64,000 nt of DNA, from positions 46,851 to 110,850 of the forward strand of contig NZ_BMQQ01000004.1 in assembly GCF_014648195.1 (NCBI RefSeq). Direction: 5' to 3'. The translations under genes and the position numbers were made by a program. The stretch's first letter is position 1; each line of letters opens with the position of its first letter. The DNA is from Streptomyces purpureus. GTDB taxonomy: Bacteria > Actinomycetota > Actinomycetes > Streptomycetales > Streptomycetaceae. Positions 36,329 to 44,685 of the stretch are shown in pieces. The notes beneath the pieces were generated by a model. That model searched no databases, was not told the DNA's origin, and was given only the letters and a program-made list of their open reading frames with translations.

Positions 36329-37609
36329 GTGGACCGCTGCGTCGTTCTGGTGGACGCCGGCTATCTGCTGGGCGCCGCCGCCAGCCTTCTCGCCGGGGAA
36401 CCGGCCCGCTCCCGCATCACCGTCGACCACACCGCCCTGATCCAGGGACTGCGCGAGCGCGCCGAAGCCGACACGGAACAGCCCCTGCTCCGTATCTACT
36501 GGTTCGACGGCGCCCCCGACCGGGTGCCGCAGCCCGAACACCGCCGGCTGCGGGTGATGCCCCGGGTGACCGTCCGGCTGGGCGCGCTGACCCGCAGCGA
36601 CGGCCGCTGGGCACAGAAGGGCGTCGACGCGGCCATGCACGCCGAACTCACCGAACTGGCCAGAAACCGCGCCTGCTCGGATGTCGTCCTGGTTACCGGC
36701 GACGGCGATCTCCTGCCCGGCCTGATGTCCGCCAAGGAACACGGGGTGGCCGTCCACCTCTGGGCCGTCCAGGCCGCCGACGGCGACTACAACCAGTCCG
36801 AGGACCTCGTCGCCGAGGCCGACGAACGCCGCGTCCTCGACCGGGCATGGATCACCCGCGCCGTCCGCGCCAAGGACCTCACCGGCATCTGCGCCCCCGC
36901 CCCCGCTCCCCGCCCCGAGATCGCCGCGATCCTCTCCGCCCCGCTGCCCGAGTCCGCGCTCGCCGCCTCCGCCGAGCGGGCCGCCGAGGCCGCCGCACAG
37001 GCCGCCCAGGCCGCGCAGGCCGCCGCGGGGAACTCCCACGGCTCGCCCGAACCTCCCACCGCGGTCAACGGCTCGGCCGCCGCCGGGCCCGCCGCCCCCG
37101 CCAAGGGCGTCCCCACCCCCAAGGACCTCGCCGGCCTGCGCGGCCCGACCGCGCCCGCCCCCCAGACCCCGCAGCCCACCGGCGCCACCCTGCGCTGGTC
37201 CTCCGACAAGGGCTGGATCGAGCGCCCCGGCAACGGCTCGCTCGGCGAGCCCCCGGAGACCGCCTCCCTGCCCACCCTCGCCCAGCTCACCAGCGCCGAG
37301 CAGCGCTGGGCCGACCGCGAGGAGGACATCACCACCGTCGGCGGCGACCCCTTCGAGGTGGGCCAGGTCTTCGCCCGCCGCTGGATGGAGCGGCTGCCCG
37401 AGCAGACCCACGTACAGAAGCTGTCCACGATGTACCCGCGGATCCCGCACCGCATCGACGGCGAACTGCTGCGGTACGCGGCACGGTTCGGGCTGCTCGC
37501 GCACAAGGACGACCAGATCGACGAGCACGACCGGTACGCGATCCGGGCGGGCTTCTGGCGCGAGATCGACGTACGGGCGGCCGCGGAACACGCCCCCGCG
37601 GGGGAGTAG
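36329..37609 (+). CDS. NYN-domain (PIN-like) protein
   Basis: 426 aa. The N-terminal 170 residues match the NYN/PIN-like nuclease fold: CVVLVDAGYLLGAAAS with the first acidic residue, then DVVLVTGDGDLLPGL with the GDGD acid cluster. An Ala/Pro-rich linker (about 190-300) separates a C-terminal domain rich in Trp and charged residues (WADREEDITTVGGDPFEVGQVFARRW). RNA cleavage or RNA binding is likely from the fold but the target is unknown. The GTG at 36329 has GAGGG eight bases upstream; the 242-bp gap upstream probably holds its promoter. Confidence 0.82.
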   Translation: MDRCVVLVDAGYLLGAAASLLAGEPARSRITVDHTALIQGLRERAEADTEQPLLRIYWFDGAPDRVPQPEHRRLRVMPRVTVRLGALTRSDGRWAQKGVDAAMHAELTELARNRACSDVVLVTGDGDLLPGLMSAKEHGVAVHLWAVQAADGDYNQSEDLVAEADERRVLDRAWITRAVRAKDLTGICAPAPAPRPEIAAILSAPLPESALAASAERAAEAAAQAAQAAQAAAGNSHGSPEPPTAVNGSAAAGPAAPAKGVPTPKDLAGLRGPTAPAPQTPQPTGATLRWSSDKGWIERPGNGSLGEPPETASLPTLAQLTSAEQRWADREEDITTVGGDPFEVGQVFARRWMERLPEQTHVQKLSTMYPRIPHRIDGELLRYAARFGLLAHKDDQIDEHDRYAIRAGFWREIDVRAAAEHAPAGE

Positions 37610-37637
37610 CCCAGGGGACCCCGTAGGCTCATCCCTC

Positions 37638-38618
37638 GTGAGTACGGTGTGTGTGGTGCGGGATCTGGTCAAGACGTACCCCGCCACGCGCGGCAGGCGC
37701 GGGGCGCCCGCGACCCCCGAGGTGCGGGCCACCGACGGGATCAGCCTGCAGGTCAACGGCGGCGAGATCTTCGGCCTGCTCGGCCCCAACGGCGCCGGAA
37801 AATCCACCCTCGTACGCCAGCTCACCGGCCTGATGCGCCCCGACTCCGGCACCGTCGACGTGCTCGGCCACGATCTCGTACGCCACCCGGAGCGGGCCGC
37901 GCGCCTCATCGGCTACCTCGGCCAGGAGTCGACCGCGCTCGACGAACTGACGGTCGCGCTCGCCGCCGAGACCACCGGCCGGCTGCGCGGACTGTCCATA
38001 CGGGCCGCGCGGGCCGAGCGGGACGCCGTGCTGGCGGAGCTGGGCCTCACGGGCCTGGCCGGGCGGCCCCTGAAGAAGCTCTCCGGCGGCCAGCGGCGGC
38101 TCGCCTGCTTCGCCGCCACCCTCGTCGGCGAGCGCCCCGTCCTCGTCCTGGACGAGCCCACCACCGGGATGGACCCGGTCGCCCGGCGGTCGGTCTGGGC
38201 GGCCGTGGACCGGCGCCGCGCCGAGCACGGCACGACCGTGCTGCTGGTCACCCACAACGTCATCGAGGCCGAGACCGTCCTCGACCGCGTCGCCGTCCTC
38301 GAACAGGGCCGGGTCATCGCCTGCGACACCCCCACCGGACTCAAGGAGCGCGTCGCCGGAGAGGTACGCGTCGAACTGGTCTGGCGCGACCGGGCGCCCC
38401 TGGACGTCCCCGAGGTCGCCGCCCTGCGCCCGAGCGCCCAGGAGTCCGGCCGCCGCTGGGTGCTGCGCCTCGCCCCCGACGAGGCACGAGCGGCCGTCGC
38501 CGCGGTGACCGGCGGCGCCGCGTTCGCGGCCCTGGACGACTTCACCCTGGCGACGCCGAGCCTGGAGGACGTCTACCTGGCGCTCGGCGGCGCGACGAAG
38601 GGACTGTTGAAGGCATGA
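37638..38618 (+). CDS. ABC transporter ATP-binding protein
   Basis: 326 aa with Walker A GPNGAGKST (near residues 54-62), the signature LSGGQRR, Walker B LVLDEPTTGMDP and a switch histidine in LLVTHNV, so it is a complete ATPase of the drug/ABC-2 exporter type. About 80 further residues form a C-terminal accessory domain. The GTG lies eight bases after TAGGCT (37624-37629), consistent with a leaderless transcript. It is coupled by ATGA to a 50-codon frame and then to the permease. Confidence 0.92.
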   Translation: MSTVCVVRDLVKTYPATRGRRGAPATPEVRATDGISLQVNGGEIFGLLGPNGAGKSTLVRQLTGLMRPDSGTVDVLGHDLVRHPERAARLIGYLGQESTALDELTVALAAETTGRLRGLSIRAARAERDAVLAELGLTGLAGRPLKKLSGGQRRLACFAATLVGERPVLVLDEPTTGMDPVARRSVWAAVDRRRAEHGTTVLLVTHNVIEAETVLDRVAVLEQGRVIACDTPTGLKERVAGEVRVELVWRDRAPLDVPEVAALRPSAQESGRRWVLRLAPDEARAAVAAVTGGAAFAALDDFTLATPSLEDVYLALGGATKGLLKA

Positions 38619-38767
38619 ACACCACCCTGGCTGCCCGTCCGGGCGCGCAGCCCCACCGCGCCGTGCCGGCCGTGCCGCCCGTGCTCGGCACGGGCGACCT
38701 GCCGGCCGTGCCGGCCCCGTCCGCCGTGACTGACGTGACCGTAGTGAACAGGAGCAGTGCCCAGTGA
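38615..38767 (+). CDS. Possible 50-aa bridging ORF between ABC ATPase and permease
   Basis: An ATG at 38615 overlaps the ATPase stop as ATGA, and its TGA at 38765-38767 overlaps the permease GTG as GTGA. The 50 residues are Ala/Pro/Val-rich (MNTTLAARPGAQPHRAVP at the start) without a recognisable domain. It fills the whole gap exactly, which suggests translation is passed from ATPase to permease through it. It might be only a coupling device rather than a functional protein. Confidence 0.5.
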   Translation: MNTTLAARPGAQPHRAVPAVPPVLGTGDLPAVPAPSAVTDVTVVNRSSAQ

Positions 38768-39597
38768 GCATCGTGCCCGCGCAGGCGGGGTCCCGCGGCG
38801 TGCCGGTGGCGGCCGGGGAACGGGGGGAGCGGGGCGGCCGCGTCGCTCCGCTCGCGCCGCGGGCGCGGCTGCTGCCCGCGCTCGACGCCGTGTACCGCGC
38901 ACAGCTGTCACGGGCCCGCGTCTCCCGCATCCCGCTGCTGTTCGTGGCGACCTTCCAGTCCGTCGGGATCATGGTCCTGATGCGGGGGGTCGTCGACGGC
39001 GGCTCCGAGGCCCGCGCCGTCGTCGCCGGGTCCGCCGTGCTCGTCGTGGCCTTCGTCGCGCTCAACCTGCTCGCCCAGTACTTCGGGCAGCTGCGGGCCG
39101 GCGGCGGCCTGGACCACTACGCCACCCTGCCCGTGCCGCCCGCCGCCGTCGTGCTCGGCGCGGCCGGGGCGTACGCCTCCTTCACCGTGCCCGGCACGGT
39201 CGTGACCGCGGTCGCCGGGTCGCTGCTCTTCCAGCTGCCGCTGACACATCTGTGGATCCTGGCCGCCGTCGTCCCGCTCTCCGGCGCCGCGCTCGCCGGG
39301 CTCGGCGCGGCGCTCGGCCTGCTGGCTCCCCGCCCCGAGCTGGCCACCCTCCTCGGCCAGCTGGGCATGTCCGCCGCGCTGCTGCTGGGTGTGCTGCCCC
39401 CGGACAGGCTGCCCGTACCGATCGCCTACGCCCGCGAGCTGCTGCCCTCGACGTACGGCGTGGAGGCGCTTGCCCGTACGTTCGACCCGCACCCGGACTG
39501 GTCGGCGGTGGCCCTGGACCTCACGGTCTGCGCGGCTGTCGGGGTCGTCTCGCTGGCCGTCGCCACCTGGGCCTACCGGCGGGCCGCGGTCCGATGA
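38764..39597 (+). CDS. ABC-2 type transporter permease
   Basis: 277 aa with a soluble start of about 45 residues and six hydrophobic segments, arranged like ABC-2 exporters. The region PVPPAAVVLGAAGAY and the late segment LPSTYGVEALARTF match the ABC-2 permease family. It pairs with the ATPase at 37638 to form a small exporter; the substrate is unknown. GTG start, overlapping the preceding 50-codon frame by four bases. Confidence 0.85.
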   Translation: MSIVPAQAGSRGVPVAAGERGERGGRVAPLAPRARLLPALDAVYRAQLSRARVSRIPLLFVATFQSVGIMVLMRGVVDGGSEARAVVAGSAVLVVAFVALNLLAQYFGQLRAGGGLDHYATLPVPPAAVVLGAAGAYASFTVPGTVVTAVAGSLLFQLPLTHLWILAAVVPLSGAALAGLGAALGLLAPRPELATLLGQLGMSAALLLGVLPPDRLPVPIAYARELLPSTYGVEALARTFDPHPDWSAVALDLTVCAAVGVVSLAVATWAYRRAAVR

Positions 39598-39631
39598 GGC
39601 GGCCGCCCGGCACGTTTGGCACGATGTGCAG

Positions 39632-40243
39632 GTGACCGCACCTCTGACGCCGCCTCACCAGCCGCCCCCGCACAACCCCTGGCCGTCGCCGGACCCGTCG
39701 TCGGAAGGCGAGGACGGCGGGCCGGATCTGCTGACCGAGCTGAAGCACTCCGCCGTGGTGGCGGGTGCCTCCCTGGTCGCCGGTGTGCTGCTGGGGCTGC
39801 TGTGGCTGTGGCTGGCGCCTCGGGTGCCGCTCATCTCCGACGGCAAGGCGGTCTTCCTCAAGGAGAGCGAAGGGGAGTCGGCGATCGGCGCCGACGGAAC
39901 GTTTGTCCTGCTGGCGCTGGCCTTCGGCGCCCTCGCCGCGGCGCTCGTGTTCCTGCTGCACCGCCGCGGCGGTGTGATCCTCGTGGTGGCGCTGGCGCTG
40001 GGCGGGGTGCTCGGTTCGCTGCTCGCCTGGGGCACCGGCACGTTCCTCGGCCCCACCCACGACGTGGCCGCGCATGCCCGCGAGGTCGGCAAGGGAGTCG
40101 TCTTCGACGCCCCGCTGGAGCTCAACACCTGGGGCGCGCTCCTCGCCTGGCCGGTCGCGGCGATGGTCGTCCACCTGGCGCTGACCGCGCTGTTCGGCCC
40201 CCGGGACCCGGAAGAGGACTGGGACGCCTCCCACGACGCCTGA
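39632..40243 (+). CDS. Membrane protein, unknown function
   Basis: 203 aa: a Pro-rich cytoplasmic start (about residues 1-35), then four hydrophobic segments (about 40-62, 88-106, 110-132 and 172-192) and a charged end. I do not recognise a named family. The GTG at 39632 lies six bases after CACGAT (39620-39625), so it may be leaderless. It follows the ABC permease by 34 bases on the same strand and could belong with that exporter. Confidence 0.72.
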   Translation: MTAPLTPPHQPPPHNPWPSPDPSSEGEDGGPDLLTELKHSAVVAGASLVAGVLLGLLWLWLAPRVPLISDGKAVFLKESEGESAIGADGTFVLLALAFGALAAALVFLLHRRGGVILVVALALGGVLGSLLAWGTGTFLGPTHDVAAHAREVGKGVVFDAPLELNTWGALLAWPVAAMVVHLALTALFGPRDPEEDWDASHDA

Positions 40244-40288
40244 CCCAAGCGCGGCCGCGGCAAGCGTCCCACCCCTGACGCCCGCCCC

Positions 40289-40363
40289 TTACGCCGGCCT
40301 GCGCCCGTGGTTCGCGCGGTGCTTGCGCACCCGCCACTTCCGCTTCCGGGTTCGCTTGGACAT
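40289..40363 (-). CDS. Ribosomal protein bL37-type, 24 aa
   Basis: A 24-residue highly basic peptide starting MSKRTRKRKWRVRKHR and ending ANHGRRPA. The ANHG[KR]RP ending and length match bL37, the very small large-subunit protein described in mycobacterial ribosomes. The ATG has an excellent AGGAGG ribosome site six bases upstream. It stands alone on the minus strand between a membrane protein gene and ybaK. It is easy to miss because of its size. It would bind 23S rRNA. Confidence 0.82.
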   Translation of the reverse strand: MSKRTRKRKWRVRKHRANHGRRPA

Positions 40364-40448
40364 CGCGGCCTCCTGACGCCGACGGCAGTCCTTCAGGCGT
40401 AGCCGAGAAAGCCGCAACCGTCGATGGCCCGCGCGGGCCGGTGTCCGG

Positions 40449-40949
40449 CTACCCGCGCCCGATCGGGGCCAGAACGGCCGACGTCAGGGCCGCCAGGTCC
40501 GCCGGGGTGAGCTCGACCTCCAGGCCCCGGCGGCCCGCCGAGACACAGATCGTCTCGTGGCCCGAGGCCGACGCGTCCAGGACCGTACGCAGCCGCTTGC
40601 GCTGCCCCAGCGGGGAGATGCCGCCCCGGACGTAGCCCGTCGTCCGCTCCGCGGCGGCCGGGTCCGCCATCGCCGCCCGCTTGCCGCCCACCGCCGACGC
40701 CAGCGCCTTCAGGTCCAGCTGGCCCGCGACCGGGACGACCGCGACGGTCAGCTCGCCGTCCACGTCCGCCACCAGGGTCTTGAAGACCCGGTCCGGGGAG
40801 ACACCCAGCGCCTCGGCCGCCTCCTCGCCGTACGACGGGGACGCCGGGTCGTGCTCGTAGGCGTGGACCGTGAAGCCGACCCCCGCCGCCGCCAGCGCCA
40901 CGGTCGCCGGGGTGCCGCCCGCCTGCTGCTTCTTCTGCTTCTTCGCCAC
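40449..40949 (-). CDS. ybaK: YbaK/EbsC-family Cys-tRNA(Pro) deacylase
   Basis: 166-aa trans-editing protein of the YbaK family, which hydrolyses misacylated Cys-tRNA(Pro). Typical segments are SPDRVFKTLVADVDG with the catalytic lysine region, VVPVAGQLDLKALA, and TTGYVRGGISPLGQRKRL. It starts with GTG at 40949; the first 12 residues are Lys/Gln-rich. It precedes the bL37 gene on the same strand by about 85 bases. Confidence 0.9.
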   Translation of the reverse strand: MAKKQKKQQAGGTPATVALAAAGVGFTVHAYEHDPASPSYGEEAAEALGVSPDRVFKTLVADVDGELTVAVVPVAGQLDLKALASAVGGKRAAMADPAAAERTTGYVRGGISPLGQRKRLRTVLDASASGHETICVSAGRRGLEVELTPADLAALTSAVLAPIGRG

Positions 40950-40970
40950 TCGGTACTCGGCTTCCTCGCG

Positions 40971-41711
40971 TCAGTTCGGGCTCGTCGGCGTCCGGGTCAG
41001 ATCCGTTGCAGGAAGCGACGGCAGGTGGCGCAGCACCGCCGTCTCCGACCGCAGCAGCTTGAGCTCCTCCCGCAGCCGGGTCGCCGTGTCCGGCGCCTGG
41101 AGCAGCCGCTGCTTGGCCGGGGTGTCCAGGATGGCGGCGGCCGCCACCAGGTACGACACCACCGTCGGGTCGTCCGGCAGTTCCGCGCCGGTGGTCAGCG
41201 ACCGCTCCCGCGCCCCGGCCAGCCGCTTCTGGTACGCCCGGAAGGCCCGCAGCACGCCTTCGGCGAGCGCGCCCGAACCCTCGCCCGGCTGCTCGTCCAC
41301 GTACTCCAGCTCGGCCGTGAGGAACGGGCCCTTCGCGTCGACCGACAGCAGCTTCACCCGCCGCGTCCCGGTCGCCATCACCTCGAAGCTGCCGTCGGCC
41401 CGCTCCCGGATGCTCGCCGCGTCGGCCACACAGCCCACCCGGTGGAACGCCTGGATCGGGTCAGGGCCGAAGCCCGCCGCGGGCCCCTTCTCCAGCACGG
41501 CGGTCGGGTCCGGCATCCCGGGCGCGGTCGGCGCGACCTCGCGGCCGTCGCGGATGGCGACGACGGCGAACCGGCGCGGTTCGGACTCGTCCGTCGTGAG
41601 CAGCTCCCGCATCATGGCGCGATAACGCTCCTCGAAGACGTTCAGGGGCAGCACGAGGCCCGGGAACAGCACCGAGTTGAGCGGGAAGAGTGGCAGGCGA
41701 GCGGTGGTCAC
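40971..41711 (-). CDS. LON peptidase substrate-binding (N-terminal) domain protein
   Basis: 246 aa consisting of the LON N-terminal domain only: LPLFPLNSVLFPGLVLPLNVFEERYR at the start, with no ATPase or protease part. Such stand-alone proteins are common in actinobacteria; function is unknown, possibly substrate or ligand recognition. The GTG at 41711 lies eight bases after a TACGCT box (41725-41720) located at the end of the upstream gene, so it can be transcribed separately without a leader. Confidence 0.86.
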   Translation of the reverse strand: MTTARLPLFPLNSVLFPGLVLPLNVFEERYRAMMRELLTTDESEPRRFAVVAIRDGREVAPTAPGMPDPTAVLEKGPAAGFGPDPIQAFHRVGCVADAASIRERADGSFEVMATGTRRVKLLSVDAKGPFLTAELEYVDEQPGEGSGALAEGVLRAFRAYQKRLAGARERSLTTGAELPDDPTVVSYLVAAAAILDTPAKQRLLQAPDTATRLREELKLLRSETAVLRHLPSLPATDLTRTPTSPN

Positions 41712-41716
41712 AGCGG

Positions 41717-42745
41717 TCAAGCGTAATGGCCGCGCGAGGCGCGGTGTCCGGCCCGTCCGCGCAACGGGATCATCGCGGCCACCTCGAGCCGTACGCCGTC
41801 GCGCGCGTCCAGGAACCGGCCCAGCGGATCGTCGCTCACCGACGCCCACGGGAAGGAGGTGGCGTACGGGCCGATCCGGCGGAACTCCGCCAGCGCCTCG
41901 GTCCACCGCCCCCGCGCCAGCAACACGTGGACCAGCAGGTTTCTTGTCTCCGCCGGCCAGGGATCGGCGGTCGGGCAGGCCGCGGACAGCGCGATCGCCC
42001 GGTCGGCGGCCTCGTCGATCCGCTCCGGGCGGACGCAGGAGGTGTCCCCGCTCAGCAGGTACGCGAAGGCGGCCGTGAGCGGCAGCGCCTGCGCGGTCGA
42101 GCCCATCGGCGCGTCCTCGGCGGCCTGTTCGGCGAAGTCGAAGCACTCGCGGTGGGAGCCGTACCCGTGCGCGGAGAGGTAGGTGAGAGCGGAGACATGG
42201 CAGCCGTAGTGGCGTGCGGAGCGGCGCACGGCCTGCTCCCACAGCGCCTCGAAGGCGGTGTGGGGAGCCCGGGTGCCACGGGCGTGGTCCAGGGCGATCC
42301 GCCAGGGCACCGGATCGTCGGGCGCGGCCTCCGCCGCCGCCGCGATCAGCGGCCCGGTCTCCCGCAGCCGCTCCGCGCGGGCCGGGGACTGCCAGGCCCT
42401 GCGGACCGCCAGCTCGGCCCTGACCAGCAGCGCGTCCGGGTCGTGCGGCGCCCTAGCCAGCCAGTCGGCGAGCCATTCGTCCCGGCTCAGCGCGAAGGAG
42501 GCGAGCCGCACGGTGTAGCGGTCGCGGTGCTCCCACTCGGCGGCGCCCCGGGTGGTGGCGAGCAGCTTGGCGGCCGGTTCGTGGTCGCCGAGGGCAGCGG
42601 CGACCAGCGCCGGACCGAGCCGCTCGTCCGGCGCGTCGAGCAGCACGGCATTGTCCGGCACCAGCCCGTCGGCGAGCAGCGGTGTGTGCCGGACCATGCG
42701 TGCGGTGCTGATCAGTGCGCGCAGCAATGACATGGTGCGGACCAT
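41717..42745 (-). CDS. Helical-repeat (TPR-like) protein, unknown function
   Basis: 342 aa, mainly alternating helices with Ala, Leu and Arg-rich stretches such as DWLARAPHDPDALLVRAELAVRRAW and ALTYLSAHGYGSHRECFDFAEQAAE that look like TPR-type repeats. No catalytic motif is apparent. The ATG at 42745 and a second ATG four codons in (42733) are both possible. It lies five bases upstream of the LON-domain gene on the same strand. A role in protein interaction is the most that can be inferred. Confidence 0.72.
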   Translation of the reverse strand: MVRTMSLLRALISTARMVRHTPLLADGLVPDNAVLLDAPDERLGPALVAAALGDHEPAAKLLATTRGAAEWEHRDRYTVRLASFALSRDEWLADWLARAPHDPDALLVRAELAVRRAWQSPARAERLRETGPLIAAAAEAAPDDPVPWRIALDHARGTRAPHTAFEALWEQAVRRSARHYGCHVSALTYLSAHGYGSHRECFDFAEQAAEDAPMGSTAQALPLTAAFAYLLSGDTSCVRPERIDEAADRAIALSAACPTADPWPAETRNLLVHVLLARGRWTEALAEFRRIGPYATSFPWASVSDDPLGRFLDARDGVRLEVAAMIPLRGRAGHRASRGHYA

Positions 42746-42919
42746 TGAAAACCGCAGGTGGGAGCGGCGCCAGAGGGCGGCTGTGAAGAGTTGGTGGCGG
42801 CGGAATGGTTGTCCTGACGTAAGTCAAGAGACCGCAAAGAAAGCGGGGGCGGGGTGGCTCAATCGTTCCCCTCGCCACACACGCCCCGCCCGTCCCTCAG
42901 TGGCCGTACGGCCCGGAGG

Positions 42920-44524
42920 TCACCCGCGCCGCAGCAGCCTCGACGCTCCCGCCGCCACGGTCGTCGCCAGGACCCAGCCCAGCAGGATCAGCACCGCCGC
43001 GGCCCATTGCCAGCCGCCCTCCAGCCGCCAGTACCCGTCCTGCCCCAGATTGATCACCGGCAGCAGCAGATCCAGCGAGTACAGCGACGGGCTCCACTTC
43101 GGCGCCTCGTCCTTCTTGATCGGTACGGGGTCGTACTGCCCGAACGCCACCGCCCCGGCCGCCCAGAGCACCGCCATCCACAGCGCCGCCCGGCCCGGCC
43201 GGTAGCCGTACGCCACCGTCCAGTCCTGGAGAAAGCCCCACAGCTTCCCCGCCAGCGGCAGCGTCTCGCGCCGCCGCCGCTGCTTGGCGAGCAGCACCTC
43301 GCGCGCGTCGGCGTCCTCGCCGCTGTTGCGCAGCACGGTCGCCAGGCGTTCGTACGGCTCCGGCGCGTACTCCGGAGTCGCCGCCTCCACCCACTCCAGG
43401 CGGCGCGAAAGCGGGAAGTGGCCGTAGGGGACGAGGTTCTCGTAGACGAAACCGCCCATCTTCAGACCGCCGGGCCCCGGCCAGCTCGACGCCAGGTCGA
43501 TCAGCGTGACGATCTTCGCGCCGTTGAGGACCACCCGGCCCTCCTCCGGACGCTCGCCGTTGAAACGCAGCTCCGGAGTGACGATCCGGCGCAGCGACAG
43601 CTCCTCGCGGCGCGCGGTCGACAGCACGAACCGGGCGTGGTGCAGATCCACCGCGTCCCCGAACCGCCCGTCGTCCAGCCGGATCCCGCCGACGCACTCG
43701 AAGGGCTGGCGCCGCTGCCCGCGCCCCGGGCCGGTGCTGGAGATCCCGAACGGGGGAGTCGTCCCGGCGTTCCCCGTCGCGTCGTCCACCCACGCGTGGG
43801 TCAGATACAGCGAACGCTCCACCGTCAGCTGGGGAGCGTTCAGCGCCCGCCGCTCCTGGGCGCCGCGCAGCCGGCTGCCCCGCAGGCTCAGCGACACGCC
43901 GACCTTCGCACCCCGCAGACTCACCTCGCCATGGGTCTCGATCAGCTCCGCCTGGAGGTCCTGCGCCACCGACATGCCGTCGGCGGTGATCGCCCGGCCG
44001 CGCCGGTCGGGCCGCACGTGGATCTGGTTGATCAGCAGGTCCGTACCGATCTGGGCGTCCGTCAGCCGGATCCCGCGCTCCACCCGGCAGCGCGGCAGAT
44101 GCAGATCGCCCTCGGTGTGCAGCCGCGCCGCCTCCAGCCGCGGCAGGGCGCAGGCGACCATCCGCAACGTGGTGAAGTGCGACTCGGGCAGCACCACCTC
44201 GTTGTCGAACCGGCAGCTGTTCAGCTCCACGTACGGCGCTATCGTGCCGCCGGCGAGATTGAGCGTGCCGGTGATCCGCACCCCGCGCAGCTTCAGCGCC
44301 GACACCCGCCCGGCCCGCGGGGGCGGCCCGTCGAGCAGCAGCAGCGCCATCACATCGGCCCGCACACTGCGGTCCGAAGGCCACGGCCGCGCGGCGAACG
44401 GATCGTCCAGAACCGGATTGCCCGTGCTCATGTTGCAGGTCGCGCCGATCCGGAAGGCTTGCCACATGGTCTGTTCCGCGCGGGTCAGATCGCCCGGCAT
44501 GCCGTCGTCGTGCGGCTCGGTCAC
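42920..44524 (-). CDS. Membrane-anchored protein with beta-helix-like repeats
   Basis: 534 aa. Residues about 60-390 are built from repeating leucine/valine-rich strands with a period near 20 (for example LRGVRITGTLNLAG and VSLRGAKVGVSLSLRG), like a pentapeptide or right-handed beta-helix. About three hydrophobic segments close the protein (about 420-440, 485-500 and 510-530). I see no nucleotide or flavin motif, though streptomycete relatives have been labelled membrane-associated oxidoreductases. The GTG at 44524 has a GAGGGGG site. It is divergent from hisD. Confidence 0.72.
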   Translation of the reverse strand: MTEPHDDGMPGDLTRAEQTMWQAFRIGATCNMSTGNPVLDDPFAARPWPSDRSVRADVMALLLLDGPPPRAGRVSALKLRGVRITGTLNLAGGTIAPYVELNSCRFDNEVVLPESHFTTLRMVACALPRLEAARLHTEGDLHLPRCRVERGIRLTDAQIGTDLLINQIHVRPDRRGRAITADGMSVAQDLQAELIETHGEVSLRGAKVGVSLSLRGSRLRGAQERRALNAPQLTVERSLYLTHAWVDDATGNAGTTPPFGISSTGPGRGQRRQPFECVGGIRLDDGRFGDAVDLHHARFVLSTARREELSLRRIVTPELRFNGERPEEGRVVLNGAKIVTLIDLASSWPGPGGLKMGGFVYENLVPYGHFPLSRRLEWVEAATPEYAPEPYERLATVLRNSGEDADAREVLLAKQRRRRETLPLAGKLWGFLQDWTVAYGYRPGRAALWMAVLWAAGAVAFGQYDPVPIKKDEAPKWSPSLYSLDLLLPVINLGQDGYWRLEGGWQWAAAVLILLGWVLATTVAAGASRLLRRG

Positions 44525-44626
44525 TGCCGCCCCCTCGCTTCCCCTGTTTTCGTACAGCCGTTCTTCCCGCTGTGTGACGACCTGAACGCTAACGGTCAGC
44601 TGTGACACCGAGTACGTCTTGTGGCG

Positions 44627-44645
44627 TGTATCAGCCAGTGATACA
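44627..44645. promoter_or_regulatory. Perfect 19-bp palindrome upstream of hisD
   Basis: TGTATCA and TGATACA arms (44627-44633 and 44639-44645) with a five-base centre, in the 161-bp gap between divergent genes. It lies 41 bases before the hisD GTG, next to the presumed -35. It looks like an operator for a dimeric regulator. A GAGAAT -10 candidate is at 44673-44678. Confidence 0.5.
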
Positions 44646-44685
44646 GGCGACCGGCGTGGTGGGACGGTCTGCGAGAATTGATCCC

